Below are positions 16,480 through 26,740 of a DNA stretch of 62,051 nucleotides, one piece after another. Each line of letters opens with the position of its first letter. The first letter of the stretch is position 1. The notes beneath the pieces are model-generated. The model was not told the origin of the DNA and made no database searches. It saw nothing but the letters and a program-made list of their open reading frames with translations. The position numbers were made by a program, and so were the translations under genes. Source of the stretch: an uncultured bacterium (lineage in GTDB: Bacteria > Cyanobacteriota > Vampirovibrionia > Gastranaerophilales > Gastranaerophilaceae); the NCBI GenBank assembly GCA_902777385.1, contig CACYTP010000011.1, positions 1 through 62,051 of the forward strand. Direction: 5' to 3'.

Positions 16480-17601
16480 TCACATACATAATGTTTTATT
16501 CACGAAATCAGAAATAGCATAAGCATCCACAGTACCTACAACTATTTCAAAATCTTCTATTTCCTCTTCAAGTTCTTCTTTCATGTGTGCTAATAATCCG
16601 GGAATAATAATTTTTCTGTTTTTAACTTTCGATGCAAAATCTAAATTTTTTAAAGTCTTTGAAACCATTTTTGCAGTAAATTTTTCAGCCGACCATGCCG
16701 TTAACACACTCATTCCGTCAGCAGGAGTAACTATTAAATATGACGGTACCGGCAGATTTTCAAGCTCATTTGCTACAGCAAAAAAAGTAAGGGCGAAATT
16801 TGTTGTCATGAAAATAAGAGAATTTTCATCAGGATTATTGAATTCGTATATTTTTGATTCGACCTGCAAAGGTTTTTGCGGATCGGTAAAAATATTTTGT
16901 CTTAACGTCATAAGAGTAGAAAACATTGCCTCATCAAATTTGTCGAACAAAAGCATATTTGCATATTTACAGATATAAAATGCACTCTTTGCACAAATTT
17001 TGTTATCATCCGCACCGGTAATATGAACACATACAGGAGCCGAAAATTTTTCCTCTTTTGTTTTTATAGCATTAGTCCTCATATCAATAAGTTCTTTTGA
17101 TGTCGTTTTAAAACCATTGTTCTCTATAAATTTAATCCCACAACTTTTTAATTCACCTAAAGATACATGATTAAATGTTATATCAGGAATTTCTTTACCT
17201 TTAAACACAATCAAATCAACCTTCAGAACTTCGTTAACTCTTTTTATCTCAAAATTTTCAACTGTTTCCAGTTTTTTTTGCCAGCCCTTGGCATCAGTAT
17301 CTATCAAAACAGCAAGAACTGTTTTATTTATAAATGTCTTTTCATGACGATATAAAACATTTTCTCCGCCAATTTTTACTCCCCCGATATCAATAGTCTT
17401 TTGCGGTTGTTTTGAAGAATATTCAAATAAATCTTTTAACTCATCACTTACAAAAGGACAAGCCGAAATATCAACCTGACATTTTGATAATTTCATAGCA
17501 TAAGCCATACAAGTAGGGCATCCGCATTGTTTACAGTTGGTATTTTCAGCCTTTTTTGCCGCAGGTAAGTATTTAAAAATCTGTAATCCCGATAAACCCA
17601 T
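16480..17601 (-). CDS. acsC: Corrinoid iron-sulfur protein large subunit (AcsC/CdhE-like)
   Basis: In the Wood-Ljungdahl pathway this subunit carries a methyl group on a cobamide between methyltetrahydrofolate and acetyl-CoA synthase. The 373-residue product begins with a 4Fe-4S domain: Cys23, 26, 31 and 48 (NCKQCGCPTC...ACPF), the CFeSP spacing. A TIM-barrel part follows, opened by VKIGGENVLYRHEKTF, then the C-terminal cobamide domain (MTTNFALTFFAV, PADGMSVLTAWSAEKF, IIPGLLAHMKEELEEE). All parts are present, but the barrel is shorter than in acetogens (about 445 residues total). It overlaps acsD by one base (TAATG), so it is coupled. No CODH, ACS or methyltransferase gene lies in the window; the physiological partner is unknown. 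Confidence 0.85.
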   Translation of the reverse strand: MGLSGLQIFKYLPAAKKAENTNCKQCGCPTCMAYAMKLSKCQVDISACPFVSDELKDLFEYSSKQPQKTIDIGGVKIGGENVLYRHEKTFINKTVLAVLIDTDAKGWQKKLETVENFEIKRVNEVLKVDLIVFKGKEIPDITFNHVSLGELKSCGIKFIENNGFKTTSKELIDMRTNAIKTKEEKFSAPVCVHITGADDNKICAKSAFYICKYANMLLFDKFDEAMFSTLMTLRQNIFTDPQKPLQVESKIYEFNNPDENSLIFMTTNFALTFFAVANELENLPVPSYLIVTPADGMSVLTAWSAEKFTAKMVSKTLKNLDFASKVKNRKIIIPGLLAHMKEELEEEIEDFEIVVGTVDAYAISDFVNKTLCM

Positions 17602-18449
17602 TACTGCACCAATCCTTTCATTACAGTAATATCAGGAGGATAATTCATTACAATAACATTTGCTCCGCAAGCCCACACTGCTGAGGCTGACGTAAGTTCA
17701 AAATATTTAGCTCTTATATCTAAATCACCCCAATTTTTATCACTCAACTCCGTCTTTGCCTCTTTTGTTTTCAAAGATTCACTGCAAGCAAAACTTATTA
17801 TAGGCATATTCAAATACTTATCACCCTTCAAACCCTCAAGCTTAATCTTCTCCATAATGCTGTATCCATACTCCAGACCGTACCCGAGTCCGCCTATATC
17901 AGTATCTATAAGAATATTATCCAGACTTTGTCCGAGTTCCGTTGACAGTATGTTTAATTCTTTTGCCAAATTTATATCAATAGGACTTTTTAATACAACA
18001 ATATGATTACCCCTTACGGCAGACGGAATAATGTCTTTATATGTATTTTCATTTGCACCGTTTACGATAATCCGTCTGTCTATACATTCAATAATTTCAG
18101 GCAGCAAAATTCTGTCTGTTTCATCACTCCCTGAACCCGAAACCATGAGAGGCTTTGAGATACTCGGTAAAATTGATTTTATCATATCTGCGGCATAACT
18201 TATTTCCTCGACCTCTGAAATATTAAATCTCAGACCGATAATATCACAATCAGATTTATTCGCAATTTCTAATATTTTACTCAAATCCTCAGTACCATAA
18301 TATGATTTTGATATTTCAAAATTATCATTCAAATTACAAACAGGAATATTCAGAACATAAACAGGATTTAAAATCGGGAAAGAATTTTCTCCCCCGATTT
18401 TTATACCGTTAAAATTTATCTCTCTTATGTGATTAAGACTGTCGCTCAC
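17601..18449 (-). CDS. acsD: Corrinoid iron-sulfur protein small subunit (AcsD/CdhD-like)
   Basis: 282-residue TIM-barrel subunit that pairs with AcsC. It shares the opening motif ([12 protein letters not shown]) and has the family stretches [41 protein letters not shown] and the C-terminal [18 protein letters not shown]. It is somewhat shorter than the acetogen subunit (about 310-320). It starts with GTG at 18449, inside the last codons of ftsH (17-bp overlap), and ends on the acsC start, so ftsH-acsD-acsC is one unit. Confidence 0.85.
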   Translation of the reverse strand: MSDSLNHIREINFNGIKIGGENSFPILNPVYVLNIPVCNLNDNFEISKSYYGTEDLSKILEIANKSDCDIIGLRFNISEVEEISYAADMIKSILPSISKPLMVSGSGSDETDRILLPEIIECIDRRIIVNGANENTYKDIIPSAVRGNHIVVLKSPIDINLAKELNILSTELGQSLDNILIDTDIGGLGYGLEYGYSIMEKIKLEGLKGDKYLNMPIISFACSESLKTKEAKTELSDKNWGDLDIRAKYFELTSASAVWACGANVIVMNYPPDITVMKGLVQ

Positions 18450-20319
18450 TTCTGACTCTATTCATAATTTCTTCAAACTCTTTTTCATCAAGAGTTTCTT
18501 TATCAAGCAATTCTCTTGAAATTGCCTCCAGCATATCTCTGTTCTCACTTAGCAAGTTCTTTGCAATAGCATATCTATCGTCAACTATGTGCTTAATTTC
18601 TTTATCAATTTCATAAGCTACCTGCTCGGAATAATCTCTCTGATGTCCAAAATCACGTCCCATAAATACGTTATCTTCATTTTTTCCGTAAGCCAGTGTA
18701 CCTAATTTATCAGACATACCCCAAGCTGTAACCATTTTTCTTGCAATATTTGTTACATTAATCAAGTCTTGAGAAGCACCCGTAGAAACCTTATCCGCAC
18801 CGTAAACAATTTCTTCTGCCGCTCTTCCGCCTAATGAAACAGTAATTTTAGCGAGTAATTTAGCCTTGCTAACGTGTACCTTTTCATCTTTTGGTCTTGT
18901 CCAGGTTACACCAAGTGCCATGCCTCTAGGAATAATTGATACCTTATGTAATTCATTTGCGTCTTTCAGCAATTTATCAATTAAAGCATGACCGACTTCA
19001 TGATAGGATGTTAATTCTTTATCCTCATCGGTCAAAACTTTACTTTTCTTTTCTACACCTGCAATAACTCTGTCAATAGAATTATCAACATCTGACATGG
19101 AAATTTTTGTTTTATTATCTCTTGCCGCAAGTAAAGCAGACTCGTTCAATAAATTTTGCAAATCAGCACCCGTAAATCCCGGAGTACGTTTTGCCAAAAC
19201 TTTTAAATCCACATCTTCTGCCAATTGTTTGTTCTTTGCGTGAACTTTTAATATAGCTTCTCTGCCCTTTACGTCAGGTGCATTAATATAAATTTGTCTG
19301 TCAAATCTTCCCGGTCTTAACAGAGCATTATCCAAAATATCAGGTCTGTTAGTTGCAGCAATAACAATGATGTTTGTATTTTCATCAAATCCATCCATCT
19401 CAACCAACAACTGATTCAGGGTTTGTTCTCTTTCGTCATGCCCGCCGCCTAAACCGGCACCACGCTGACGGCCAACCGCATCAATTTCATCAATAAATAT
19501 TATACAAGGTTGATGTTTCTTTGCCTGTTCAAATAAGTCTCTTACACGGCTGGCACCAACACCTACAAACATTTCAACGAAATCAGAACCGCTTATAGAG
19601 AAAAACGGAACGCCTGCTTCACCTGCGACTGCTTTTGCCATCAAAGTTTTACCTGTACCCGGAGGTCCGACAAGCAAAACACCTTTCGGAATTCTCGCAC
19701 CCAGTTTAACATATTTTTCACCGTGTTTTAGGAAATCAACAATTTCTTCAAGCTCTTTCTTCTCTTCATCAATACCTGCAACATCTTTAAATGTTGTTTT
19801 TACCTTGCTGTCTAAAAGCATTTTTGCCTTGCTTTTTCCAAAGCTCATAGCCTGAGAACCGCCTGCTTGTATGCTTTTTGCAAGTATTACGAGGAATATA
19901 ATCAACAACAGCGGCAACAAAGCACCACCCAGTAAACTAATCATCTGGGCAGATTCTGAAGGCTTTTTAACGGACAAATCCACATTCGCCTTCTCTAACT
20001 TACCCATCAAGCTGTCATCTTTTGGAGTTAAAACTTTGTACTGCTTCAACGGAACTTTCTTTTCTACTGCAAAAGGATTTAGAGGGGTTTCTTCTTTATT
20101 AACTTCTTCAGCTTTTGGCTGTTCCTTTGGTACAGCTATCAAGAAGTCTTCAGCTTTTTCTACTTTTGAAAATTCACCCTTATCCAGCTTCTGCAAAAAT
20201 TCTGAATAAGTAAGCTCTTTTGTATCGGTTGCCGGTCCTGACATAAACACTGATGCAGTAAAGACCATAAAAATTATTGCCAATACAATATACATACCCG
20301 CTGATTGATTTTTATTCAT
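18433..20319 (-). CDS. ftsH: ATP-dependent zinc metalloprotease FtsH
   Basis: Membrane-bound AAA+ protease for quality control. The 628 residues contain two N-terminal membrane helices (about 8-28 and 125-148) around a periplasmic domain; Walker A GPPGTGKT (about 214), Walker [12 protein letters not shown], an arginine-rich second region of homology (RPGRFDRQI), and the zinc site HEVGH (about 440, usually HEAGH). The C-terminal peptidase domain is complete. The gene leads an operon with acsD and acsC. Confidence 0.97.
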   Translation of the reverse strand: MNKNQSAGMYIVLAIIFMVFTASVFMSGPATDTKELTYSEFLQKLDKGEFSKVEKAEDFLIAVPKEQPKAEEVNKEETPLNPFAVEKKVPLKQYKVLTPKDDSLMGKLEKANVDLSVKKPSESAQMISLLGGALLPLLLIIFLVILAKSIQAGGSQAMSFGKSKAKMLLDSKVKTTFKDVAGIDEEKKELEEIVDFLKHGEKYVKLGARIPKGVLLVGPPGTGKTLMAKAVAGEAGVPFFSISGSDFVEMFVGVGASRVRDLFEQAKKHQPCIIFIDEIDAVGRQRGAGLGGGHDEREQTLNQLLVEMDGFDENTNIIVIAATNRPDILDNALLRPGRFDRQIYINAPDVKGREAILKVHAKNKQLAEDVDLKVLAKRTPGFTGADLQNLLNESALLAARDNKTKISMSDVDNSIDRVIAGVEKKSKVLTDEDKELTSYHEVGHALIDKLLKDANELHKVSIIPRGMALGVTWTRPKDEKVHVSKAKLLAKITVSLGGRAAEEIVYGADKVSTGASQDLINVTNIARKMVTAWGMSDKLGTLAYGKNEDNVFMGRDFGHQRDYSEQVAYEIDKEIKHIVDDRYAIAKNLLSENRDMLEAISRELLDKETLDEKEFEEIMNRVRSERQS

Positions 20320-20392
20320 TATTTTTCCTCATTAATCTTCTTATTGACGGTTTAATTATACCGTAAATAATCTGATGTTGCAAGGTACATAA

Positions 20393-21553
20393 TTATAGCC
20401 CGGTCTTCTGATTTAGCTTGAAATAATCAACCAGCAAAAATATTGATGTAAGTTCATTAAAAAATGTTTCCATTTGTTTTGGATCATCCAGACTTTTAAA
20501 TAAATTTCCTATTTCAAATAAGTTTTTTCTTGTTGAAATAGCGAACATAAATTCATCTTCATAGAATGAACATTTTGCTTTTTCTGTACCAAATGAAGTC
20601 TGTAGATTTTTAAATCTCTCCATAAATGCAGTTGTGATAAGATATCTGCCCTGAACCTGATCTGTAGAATATGCTTTATAGCTTTTGTCAAAATCCGGAT
20701 CCTCAAGCTTCATCTCGCTTAAAACCAGTTTATTTTTGTTCATATATTTTGCAACTATGCCAATTATTGCTGAAATCAGAAAAACTGCACCCAACACTCC
20801 GATGTAAACCAATAACAGCGTAAAATCAAAATGCCCGTCTTTAAATAAACTCGGTACTATTTGCACTGAACTGATAATAAAACCTGTAAAACTTGCATAT
20901 TTAGCGGCATTATTAACCCCTGTATAAGGATCCTTCTTCGATGCAACAACCGTAATTCCGTTTGCATTTTTGTTGGACTTAAATTTTACGACAACCCCTT
21001 TAAAAATAGATACTACCCTGCGATTTTTACCACTACCTGTCTCAAGCATTAATTCTGTTTCACATATTTTGAAATCTACGCCATTATATGAACCTGAAAA
21101 AGCATCATTTGAAATTCGTCTGTTGTATCTGGAAAACAAGCAGGATTTATTCATATCCGTATCAGGAATTAATGCAACTTTATCATGCCACGATATTTGA
21201 CCAAACATGCTGATTATCCTACTCATGCAGGTTGCTTTTAACTCATCAACAAATTTACCGTTAAAATGAAACGGAAGAAAAATAAATAATACTATAGCGG
21301 CAACACCTGCAACAAACTCAACCGTAACCCAGATTTCATTTGAATTTGCAGACATACTACCTGAGAAAAAACGCCACAGGAATGAAATGATAAACAACAA
21401 TATCAGAGCGTTTATAAAATATAAATTTATCAATTTATCTCTGCGTTTTTTTTCAAACTGCCTAAACACAGGGGCTATCGTTGAATGATAAACCTTATAA
21501 AAATTACGTCTGTAATTTGACATTGTTTCATTTACTGATGCTTGTTTATTCAT
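20393..21553 (-). CDS. DUF3137-family membrane protein, paralog 1
   Basis: 386 residues with two N-terminal membrane helices (about 40-62 and 75-97) and two more (about 225-275). The soluble middle has the family signature SRYNRRISNDAFSGSYNGVD followed by a KICETEL strand and FKGVVVKFKSNK. The C-terminal 100 residues (KAYSTDQVQGRYLITTAFMERFKNL...) are shared closely with the genes at 21565 and 45918. Function of the family is unknown. AAAGGA precedes the ATG. It lies 11 bases after paralog 2. Confidence 0.75.
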   Translation of the reverse strand: MNKQASVNETMSNYRRNFYKVYHSTIAPVFRQFEKKRRDKLINLYFINALILLFIISFLWRFFSGSMSANSNEIWVTVEFVAGVAAIVLFIFLPFHFNGKFVDELKATCMSRIISMFGQISWHDKVALIPDTDMNKSCLFSRYNRRISNDAFSGSYNGVDFKICETELMLETGSGKNRRVVSIFKGVVVKFKSNKNANGITVVASKKDPYTGVNNAAKYASFTGFIISSVQIVPSLFKDGHFDFTLLLVYIGVLGAVFLISAIIGIVAKYMNKNKLVLSEMKLEDPDFDKSYKAYSTDQVQGRYLITTAFMERFKNLQTSFGTEKAKCSFYEDEFMFAISTRKNLFEIGNLFKSLDDPKQMETFFNELTSIFLLVDYFKLNQKTGL

Positions 21554-21564
21554 ATTATTATCCT

Positions 21565-22704
21565 TTATAGTTTAGTGTTTTCATCTAATTTGAAATAATC
21601 TATCATCATATATATTGATATTAATTCGTCAAAAAATTTCTTTAACTGCTTCGGATTTTCAAGGTTTATAAACAATCCGCCAAGCTCAAACAAGTTTTTC
21701 CAAGTCGAAATTGCAAAAATCAGACAATCTTCGTTAAACGAACATTTAATTTTATTTGTCCCAAATGCAGTCTGCAAATTTTTAAACCTTTCCATAAATG
21801 CAGGTGTTATCAAGTATCTCGCTTCAACCTGATTTGAAGAATACGCTTTATATTTTTTATGGAAACCTGCATCTTCCAATTTTACTTCATCCAATACTAT
21901 ATCACTGTTTCTGTTACTAAAATATTTGTACACAATATGAATTAAAAATATTATGACAGTAGGCAGCAATAAAGATAACAGAAATTGCAATATGTTAACA
22001 TAAGAACATATTGAAGTAATCAAGATATATCCAAACAATATATATAGCAGACTAAAGTTTCGCTTCGTCATAATATCATTTTTGGAAACAATTATTGTTT
22101 TGCCATCAAATTTTTTATTCATGCCAAATTTGATTACAAGACCTTTAAATACGCTCCAAATTATTTTTCTGCGGCCTTTAGTTTCGCAAAACAAATGAAT
22201 TTCACTAACCTCAAAATTTACATCTTTATAATCACCCTTAAATGAGTCATAAGTATTTCTGTTGGTAAACTCAGAAAACAAGTCACTATCTTTTAAATAA
22301 AAATCAGAAACACATTTTTTGCCGTCAAACCACTTTATATTACCAAAAACTTTCAATATTTTTTTCATACATTCTTTTTTTAAGGAAAGTGCAAATTCAT
22401 TTTTCGTGATAATCGGTGCAAAAACTACAGTAAACGCCGCTGCAATACCTATAAAAAATTCTATTGCTGTTATAATATTCCAAAATTGCGAAATCATAGA
22501 CCGCTCAGGGGCTCTGCCTGATGAAAAGTCACTGTATATGAGATATAATACTATAACAGCAGCCAGACAAATTAGTATCATATTACGCAAATATTTTTTA
22601 CGAACAGGCTCGAAATCTCTCAGTATAGGTAATACAGATTCTCTGCATATTCTGTCAAATTCTTGCTTATATTCTTGTAGTTGAGAGTTAGCACTATCAG
22701 TCAT
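21565..22704 (-). CDS. DUF3137-family membrane protein, paralog 2
   Basis: 379 residues from ATG 22704, with the same layout as paralog 1: N-terminal helix pair, SEFTNRNTYDSFKGDYKDVN signature, second helix pair, and the C-terminal block KAYSSNQVEARYLITPAFMERF. A non-ATG frame extends to 22827, but the extra 41 residues cross the rpoC2 terminator and do not match the paralogs, so ATG 22704 is chosen. The tandem arrangement points to local duplication. Confidence 0.75.
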   Translation of the reverse strand: MTDSANSQLQEYKQEFDRICRESVLPILRDFEPVRKKYLRNMILICLAAVIVLYLIYSDFSSGRAPERSMISQFWNIITAIEFFIGIAAAFTVVFAPIITKNEFALSLKKECMKKILKVFGNIKWFDGKKCVSDFYLKDSDLFSEFTNRNTYDSFKGDYKDVNFEVSEIHLFCETKGRRKIIWSVFKGLVIKFGMNKKFDGKTIIVSKNDIMTKRNFSLLYILFGYILITSICSYVNILQFLLSLLLPTVIIFLIHIVYKYFSNRNSDIVLDEVKLEDAGFHKKYKAYSSNQVEARYLITPAFMERFKNLQTAFGTNKIKCSFNEDCLIFAISTWKNLFELGGLFINLENPKQLKKFFDELISIYMMIDYFKLDENTKL

Positions 22705-22762
22705 AATACCAACAATTCTACCATATTTTTTTTTAAATTTAATAATGTAAATATATGAAATA

Positions 22763-22797
22763 AAAAGCGGTTTGTAGGACTTATACAAACCGCTTTT
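22763..22797 (-). terminator. rpoC2 terminator
   Basis: A 14-bp perfect stem (AAAAGCGGTTTGTA / TACAAACCGCTTTT) just after the rpoC2 stop, with flanking A and T runs. Confidence 0.8.
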
Positions 22798-22819
22798 AAA
22801 TTTATGCGAATAATTAGAA

Positions 22820-25800
22820 TTATTCAATCAATCCGTCATCGTCAATAGTCAAATCAGGAGCTCCGAACATACCTTCAATTTCTTCCAAAATTGCGGATGG
22901 TTTTCTTGCCTGATTTCTTTGAGCAACAGCACGTTTTCTTGCTTCACGTTCTTTCTCTTCGTTTGCATTTGACAAGTGGTGGAAACCTGTACCTGCCGGT
23001 ATCAAACGACCGATAATAACGTTTTCTTTCAAACCTCTCAACATATCCTTCTTACCGTCAACTGCAGCTTCAGTAAGAATTCTTGTTGTTTCCTGGAATG
23101 ATGCTGCTGAAATAAAGCTTTCAGTATTCAAAGATGCCTTTGTAATACCTAACAACATGTATTCGCAAGTTGCAGGATTCAAGCCGTTTTTCTGAGCTTC
23201 AGCATTTTCTTTTTCGAATAACTGAACTTCAACAAGTTCACCAGGAAGAAGTTTTGTATCACCTGCGTCAACAACTTTAACTTTCTTGGTCATTTGACGA
23301 ACGATAATTTCAACGTGTTTATCAGCAATTTCTACACCCTGTGAACGATATACACGCTGAACTTCATCTACCAAGTACTGTTGAGCAGCTTCCGGACCGC
23401 AAAGTCTGATTACATCGTGCGGATTTAAAGGACCGGAAGTTAAAGGCTGACCTTTTGTGATTTTTTCTTTATTATTAACAATGATGTTAGCGTCTATTGC
23501 ATACTTAATCTCAGTTCTGCCATTTTCATTGACTAAGAATAATCTTGGCAAATCTTCTTCGGTATCAATTTCAGCAACACCGTCTTCTTCAGCTAAGATT
23601 GCACAGTCTTTAGGTTTACGACCTTCAAGAAGTTCTTCAACTCTCGGCAAACCTTGAACGATATCACCTGTCTTCTGTCTTTCATAAACAAGTGATGCAA
23701 TCATATCACCACGAAGTACCAATGCTCCAAGTTCAACAAGTAACATTGTACCAGGGCTAACCAAATATGGTCTGCCTTTTCTGATAAGAATTTCGCCTTT
23801 GTTTACGCCGATAACCTGACCTGACGCTGTTGAAACTTCACCTTTATCAGTAATAGGTTCGTCAACTTTAACAAAATCACCTTTCTTAACTTTAGCTTTA
23901 CCTGAAACTTTTATTGCGGTTTCATAAGTTTCGCTTGTCAAAAGCAATCTTCTTGTTTCAGTTTCATTATCATGAACAGATGCAACACCGCCATTCACTG
24001 AAAGTACTTGAGTTTTTGCAATCGGTGTCTTAGCTTCAATAACTTCACCGTCTTTTACAAGTAATTCTGTCTGAAGTGATGATGCTAATTTAGAATTGCT
24101 TTCCTGTTCACGACGAACAATTAAGTTTTCCAATACAACAATTCTTAAATTATTGCTGCTGTCAAGTTCTACCATACCTTTTAGGTGTGATAAGTAACCC
24201 TGCATCTGGAGAACCAAACTTGTTCTTGTAATCGTAGAACCGTCCAAGTTACGAACTCTTGCTCCGTCCTTGTACTGTAATTGAGTTACAGGAACAATGT
24301 CGATAAGTTCATCAGTTGTATTAAATTTAATTGAAACTTCTTTTTGGTCAACATTTAATACCTGAACAGGTCTTACCAAAATCTGGATAGGCTGATTTGA
24401 AATACTGTCTTCATCCAAATTCAAACTTGCATCAAGTTCTTCATCCAAATCGTCAATAGCGATATCATCCATTGATGAATCCATTATAGTAACAATTGAA
24501 GTTTCTTTAACTTTAATTCCGTCTGCAATTACCGTACCTTTCTTAACAACTTCGCCTTCGTCAACCTTTAATGCCCCAACATTAGGCAAAGAATGAATTT
24601 CTCCGGGTCTTACAGTAATTTCGTGGATAATATCGTTGTATTCTTTAAATTCAACAATACCATCGATATGACAGTAAACGTCTTTTACAACTTCTGTACC
24701 TGCTGTAACAAATGTTCCGTTTTCAACCATTTTCAAAGAAGCATCTTTTGAAATCTGGTGGATTTCTTCCGGAATAAATACTACAGAACCGGGTTTTGTA
24801 ATAATTTGATTTTCGTCAACTTCAACGTCAACGTATCTTATTTCCCCTGATGAAGTTACAGCACATTCATCGTCGATTAATTCGGCGATAATCATACCGT
24901 TTTCAACAGGAGTATCAACAGGAGCTTTTACAATATATTTTTCACCTGTTTTATTTACTGTCCAAAGTTGTTCTTTCTTAGTCTGTTCAAATGTTGCATT
25001 TTCAGGAGCCAAAGATGCAATTACAATTGTAATTTCTTTACCTTGTACAATCTTCTTAATCTTTTTGCCTTCAAATTTAACATCTTCCACTACAAGGTCT
25101 TCACCAAATCTGACTTCACCGCCGTGTTCTGAAATTGTTAATGTTTCAGCCAATTTTTCACCGGCTTTAACAGCCTGACCGTCTTTTACAAGAACTTTTG
25201 AACCGCCAGGAAGGTTATAAACGTCACCGCCTAAAACCCAAATAACACCCTGTTTATTTGTTGTTCTTGAAATGTTACCTTGTCTGTCTTTCTTTTCGTC
25301 TGCAACAAAATCTTCAAATATTACTTCACCTGACAAATCAGTTGTAATATCTTTTGTTGCCTTTTCTGTCAAACGGGAACCGTCACCTTGGGAAACCGGT
25401 TCATAAGTAGCAAGCTTAAATCCTTTTTCGATTTTCATACCGTTTTCAAAGAATACGGTAGAACCTGCAGGAATATGATATTTTTCAGATTTCTTAGCAC
25501 CTTTTACTTCGATATCTGCTTCATAGTTAGAAATTCTAACTACATCCCCGTGACGTGTTCTGAATTCTCTTGTTTTTACATTAGATACAACTTCACCGGC
25601 AATAGCAGCTTCAACGGTTTTCATAGCACCTGAACCTTTGAATACACCACCTGTGTGGAATGTTCTCATGGTTAACTGTGTACCAGGTTCACCGATTGAC
25701 TGTGCTGCAATAATACCGATTGCTTCGCCGATATCAACCAATTTTTGAGTTGTCATAGCCCAACCGTAACATTTTTGGCATATACCGTACTCAAGTCCGC

Positions 25801-26698
25801 AAGTTAAACCTGAACGTACTCTTAAACCTTCTTCGTTTAGTTTGTCTTGGTTTAATCTTGAGATTTTTCTGATATCTTTTCTGTCTAATGTAGTACCGTT
25901 TGTAACTATTACGTTACCGTTTTCATCAAGAATATCCTGTGCAACTGTTCTGCCTAACAATCTGTCAATTAAAGGAACGATAATTGTATCACCGTCTTTA
26001 ATAGGCTTCATATTGATGTATTTGTCAGTATGACAATCATCAGCACGAATAATTACGTCCTGTGCAACGTCTACCAAACGTCTGGTCAAATAACCTGAGT
26101 CAGCTGTTTTCAACGCTGTATCTACAAGACCTTTTCTTGCACCGTAAGATGAAATAATGTACTCTGTAACGGATAGACCTTCTTTAAAATTCGCTTTAAT
26201 AGGTAAGTCAATAATCTGACCTTGTGCATCAGCCATCAAACCACGCATACCTACCAACTGTGATACCTGTGATAAGTTACCTCTCGCTCCGGAGAATGCC
26301 ATCATATATACAGGATTCAGTTTGTCAAAGTTATCAACTACACTCGAAGTCAACTTTGCAGTTGTTTCGGACCAAGTATCGATAACCTTTGTATATCTTT
26401 CTACTTCGGTAATTTCACCTTTTAAATATCTGTTTGTAGATTTTTCAATTTCTTCTTCTGCTTCTTGTAACAGTTCTTTCTTAACTTCAGGAACCTGCAG
26501 GTCTGCAATTGAAATTGTAGTACCTGATTTGGTTGCATATTTGTAACCGAGGTTTTTCAAACTGTTTGCCAATTCAGCAGTAGTAGCACCACCAAACTCC
26601 AAATACATCTGAGATAAAAACTGGTTTAATGCCTTTTTATCCATTTGTTTGTTTATGAAGTCAAGTGTCTTCTTTGAATTAGTATAAGTTGTTTCCAT
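22820..26698 (-). CDS. rpoC2: RNA polymerase beta-prime, C-terminal part (RpoC2)
   Basis: 1292 residues matching the second part of beta-prime. Present are the zinc site CGLEYGICQKCYGW, the bridge-helix region (FSGARGNLSQVSQLVGMRGL) and the trigger loop GEPGTQLTMRTFHTGG (about 335-350). The loop is followed by an insert of roughly 650 residues made of repeated small beta domains before the protein resumes at TGDIVQGLPRVEELLEGR (about 1015). Such an insert (SI3) and the separate polypeptide are typical of cyanobacterial RNA polymerase. TGAGGAAA precedes the ATG, and 42 bases separate it from rpoC1, so this is a true split gene. Confidence 0.97.
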   Translation of the reverse strand: METTYTNSKKTLDFINKQMDKKALNQFLSQMYLEFGGATTAELANSLKNLGYKYATKSGTTISIADLQVPEVKKELLQEAEEEIEKSTNRYLKGEITEVERYTKVIDTWSETTAKLTSSVVDNFDKLNPVYMMAFSGARGNLSQVSQLVGMRGLMADAQGQIIDLPIKANFKEGLSVTEYIISSYGARKGLVDTALKTADSGYLTRRLVDVAQDVIIRADDCHTDKYINMKPIKDGDTIIVPLIDRLLGRTVAQDILDENGNVIVTNGTTLDRKDIRKISRLNQDKLNEEGLRVRSGLTCGLEYGICQKCYGWAMTTQKLVDIGEAIGIIAAQSIGEPGTQLTMRTFHTGGVFKGSGAMKTVEAAIAGEVVSNVKTREFRTRHGDVVRISNYEADIEVKGAKKSEKYHIPAGSTVFFENGMKIEKGFKLATYEPVSQGDGSRLTEKATKDITTDLSGEVIFEDFVADEKKDRQGNISRTTNKQGVIWVLGGDVYNLPGGSKVLVKDGQAVKAGEKLAETLTISEHGGEVRFGEDLVVEDVKFEGKKIKKIVQGKEITIVIASLAPENATFEQTKKEQLWTVNKTGEKYIVKAPVDTPVENGMIIAELIDDECAVTSSGEIRYVDVEVDENQIITKPGSVVFIPEEIHQISKDASLKMVENGTFVTAGTEVVKDVYCHIDGIVEFKEYNDIIHEITVRPGEIHSLPNVGALKVDEGEVVKKGTVIADGIKVKETSIVTIMDSSMDDIAIDDLDEELDASLNLDEDSISNQPIQILVRPVQVLNVDQKEVSIKFNTTDELIDIVPVTQLQYKDGARVRNLDGSTITRTSLVLQMQGYLSHLKGMVELDSSNNLRIVVLENLIVRREQESNSKLASSLQTELLVKDGEVIEAKTPIAKTQVLSVNGGVASVHDNETETRRLLLTSETYETAIKVSGKAKVKKGDFVKVDEPITDKGEVSTASGQVIGVNKGEILIRKGRPYLVSPGTMLLVELGALVLRGDMIASLVYERQKTGDIVQGLPRVEELLEGRKPKDCAILAEEDGVAEIDTEEDLPRLFLVNENGRTEIKYAIDANIIVNNKEKITKGQPLTSGPLNPHDVIRLCGPEAAQQYLVDEVQRVYRSQGVEIADKHVEIIVRQMTKKVKVVDAGDTKLLPGELVEVQLFEKENAEAQKNGLNPATCEYMLLGITKASLNTESFISAASFQETTRILTEAAVDGKKDMLRGLKENVIIGRLIPAGTGFHHLSNANEEKEREARKRAVAQRNQARKPSAILEEIEGMFGAPDLTIDDDGLIE

Positions 26699-26740
26699 TC
26701 TATTATTTCCTCAATTTAATTTAATTTCCATTTACTTGAG

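Noticed and set aside
22705-22827. 41-residue N-terminal extension of DUF3137 paralog 2
   Set aside because: It crosses the rpoC2 terminator and is absent from the paralogs.
26699-26740. rpoC split as a frameshift or assembly error
   Set aside because: There is a clean 42-bp spacer with a Shine-Dalgarno and a proper start, at the position where cyanobacterial rpoC is split.
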